Assembly (NCBI RefSeq): GCF_014268585.2
Contig: NZ_CP077092.1
Coordinates: forward strand, 4,278,001 to 4,342,000
Direction: 5' to 3'
Length of the DNA stretch: 64,000 nucleotides
Source of the DNA: Pseudomonas iranensis
GTDB lineage: Bacteria; Pseudomonadota; Gammaproteobacteria; Pseudomonadales; Pseudomonadaceae
In this document: positions 63,439 to 64,000 of the stretch, one piece after another
How positions within the stretch are numbered: the first letter of the stretch is position 1
How the letters are laid out: every line of letters begins with the position of its first letter
Translations under genes and position numbers: made by a program
Notes under the pieces: model-generated
Told to the model about the DNA's origin: nothing
Databases searched by the model: none
What the model saw: only the letters and a program-made list of their open reading frames with translations

Positions 63439-64000
63439 ATGCTAAAGCTGACGCCACGCCAAGCCGAGATTCTGGCCTTTATCAAACGTTGCCTCGAAGA
63501 CAACGGCTATCCGCCCACCCGTGCGGAAATCGCTCAGGAACTGGGTTTCAAATCGCCAAATGCGGCGGAGGAACATCTCAAGGCCCTGGCCCGCAAGGGC
63601 GCGATCGAGATGACCCCAGGTGCTTCCCGCGGCATCCGTATTCCCGGATTCGAAGCCAAGGCCGATGACTCCACCCTGCCGATCATTGGCCGAGTGGCTG
63701 CCGGCGCGCCGATCCTCGCCCAGCAGCACATCGAAGAATCCTGCAACATCAACCCGACCTTCTTCCATCCTCGCGCCGACTACCTGTTGCGTGTGCACGG
63801 CATGAGCATGAAGGACATCGGCATCTTCGACGGCGACTTGCTGGCAGTTCACACTACTCGCGAAGCGCGTAATGGTCAGGTTGTGGTTGCCCGTATCGGC
63901 GACGAAGTGACGGTCAAACGCTTCAAGCGTGAAGGCAGCAAAGTCTGGCTGATCGCTGAAAACCCCGAGTTTGCCCCTATCGAAGTCGACCTGAAAGATC
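63439..64000 (+). CDS. lexA: SOS repressor LexA (3' end outside window)
   Basis: The first 187 codons; the family length is about 202-204, so only the last residues are missing. N-terminal winged helix [13 protein letters not shown] with [13 protein letters not shown]; the self-cleavage bond is Ala88-Gly89 in RVAAGAPI; the catalytic pair is Ser123 (HGMSM) and Lys160 (EVTVKRF). RecA on single-stranded DNA triggers cleavage and SOS expression. Divergent from psrA. Confidence 0.96.
   Translation, partial: MLKLTPRQAEILAFIKRCLEDNGYPPTRAEIAQELGFKSPNAAEEHLKALARKGAIEMTPGASRGIRIPGFEAKADDSTLPIIGRVAAGAPILAQQHIEESCNINPTFFHPRADYLLRVHGMSMKDIGIFDGDLLAVHTTREARNGQVVVARIGDEVTVKRFKREGSKVWLIAENPEFAPIEVDLKD

Overview
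The window looks like a chromosome segment of a Pseudomonas of the P. fluorescens group. Evidence: GC-rich coding sequence with Pseudomonas-type proteins; REP/REPIN elements built on GTGGGAGCGAGCCTGCTCGC and GTGGGAGCGGGCTTGCCCGC; and gene order that, from memory, matches two blocks of the P. aeruginosa PAO1 map (tal-rssC-rssB-mlaA-queF-cupredoxin-copRS, about PA2796-PA2810, and lolCDE-PilZ-GDPD-sthA-apbE, gapB-mfd-csiV-mtnP-nagZ-psrA-lexA, about PA2986-PA3007).

Region 1 (1-4.97 kb) is the right end of an integrated element: a toprim/P-loop primase-helicase-like protein cut by the window edge, a run of very small genes, a PrtN-type activator and a tyrosine integrase next to the 5' end of dusA. 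Three of the small genes carry the same leader: a 6-7 bp hairpin whose stem differs each time while its six-base loop CTGCAA is constant, followed by a nearly identical Shine-Dalgarno/start segment.

Region 2 (4.9-7.2 kb) holds dusA, a small secreted DUF2388-like protein and uppP.

Region 3 (7.2-30.6 kb) is a large exopolysaccharide locus. It has two winged-helix regulators, a PslA/WcaJ-like initiating glycosyl-phosphate transferase, a YjbE/GfcA-like small protein followed by Wza/GfcE, GfcB, GfcC and YjbH/GfcD-like proteins, galE, galU, a phosphohexomutase C-terminal-domain-like orphan, and a minus-strand operon wzb-wzc-GT4-pyruvyltransferase-wzx-wzy-acyltransferase-SGNH. A secreted glycoside hydrolase is divergent from wzb. 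There is one non-initiating glycosyltransferase, so the parts list points to a Wzx/Wzy-made, pyruvylated and acylated galactoglucan with a disaccharide backbone. This is the best candidate for an under-described system.

Region 4 (30.7-39.6 kb) has transaldolase, the RssB/RssC stress-signalling pair, mlaA, a HAD-like protein lacking the nucleophile, DUF4404, queF, and a copper module (cupredoxin divergent from copRS, with a CopR-box match between them).

Region 5 (39.7-50 kb) has lolC-lolD-lolE with an intrinsic terminator before lolE, a PilZ-like protein, a GDPD phosphodiesterase, sthA, apbE, an MFS symporter and a long gapB-type GAPDH.

Region 6 (50.4-64 kb) has mfd, csiV, two convergent paralogous SWIM-SNF2 helicases around a REPIN, then mtnP, nagZ, psrA with two overlapping PsrA boxes, and lexA (cut by the window end) with two SOS boxes. 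No rRNA, tRNA, IS transposase or CRISPR array was recognised.
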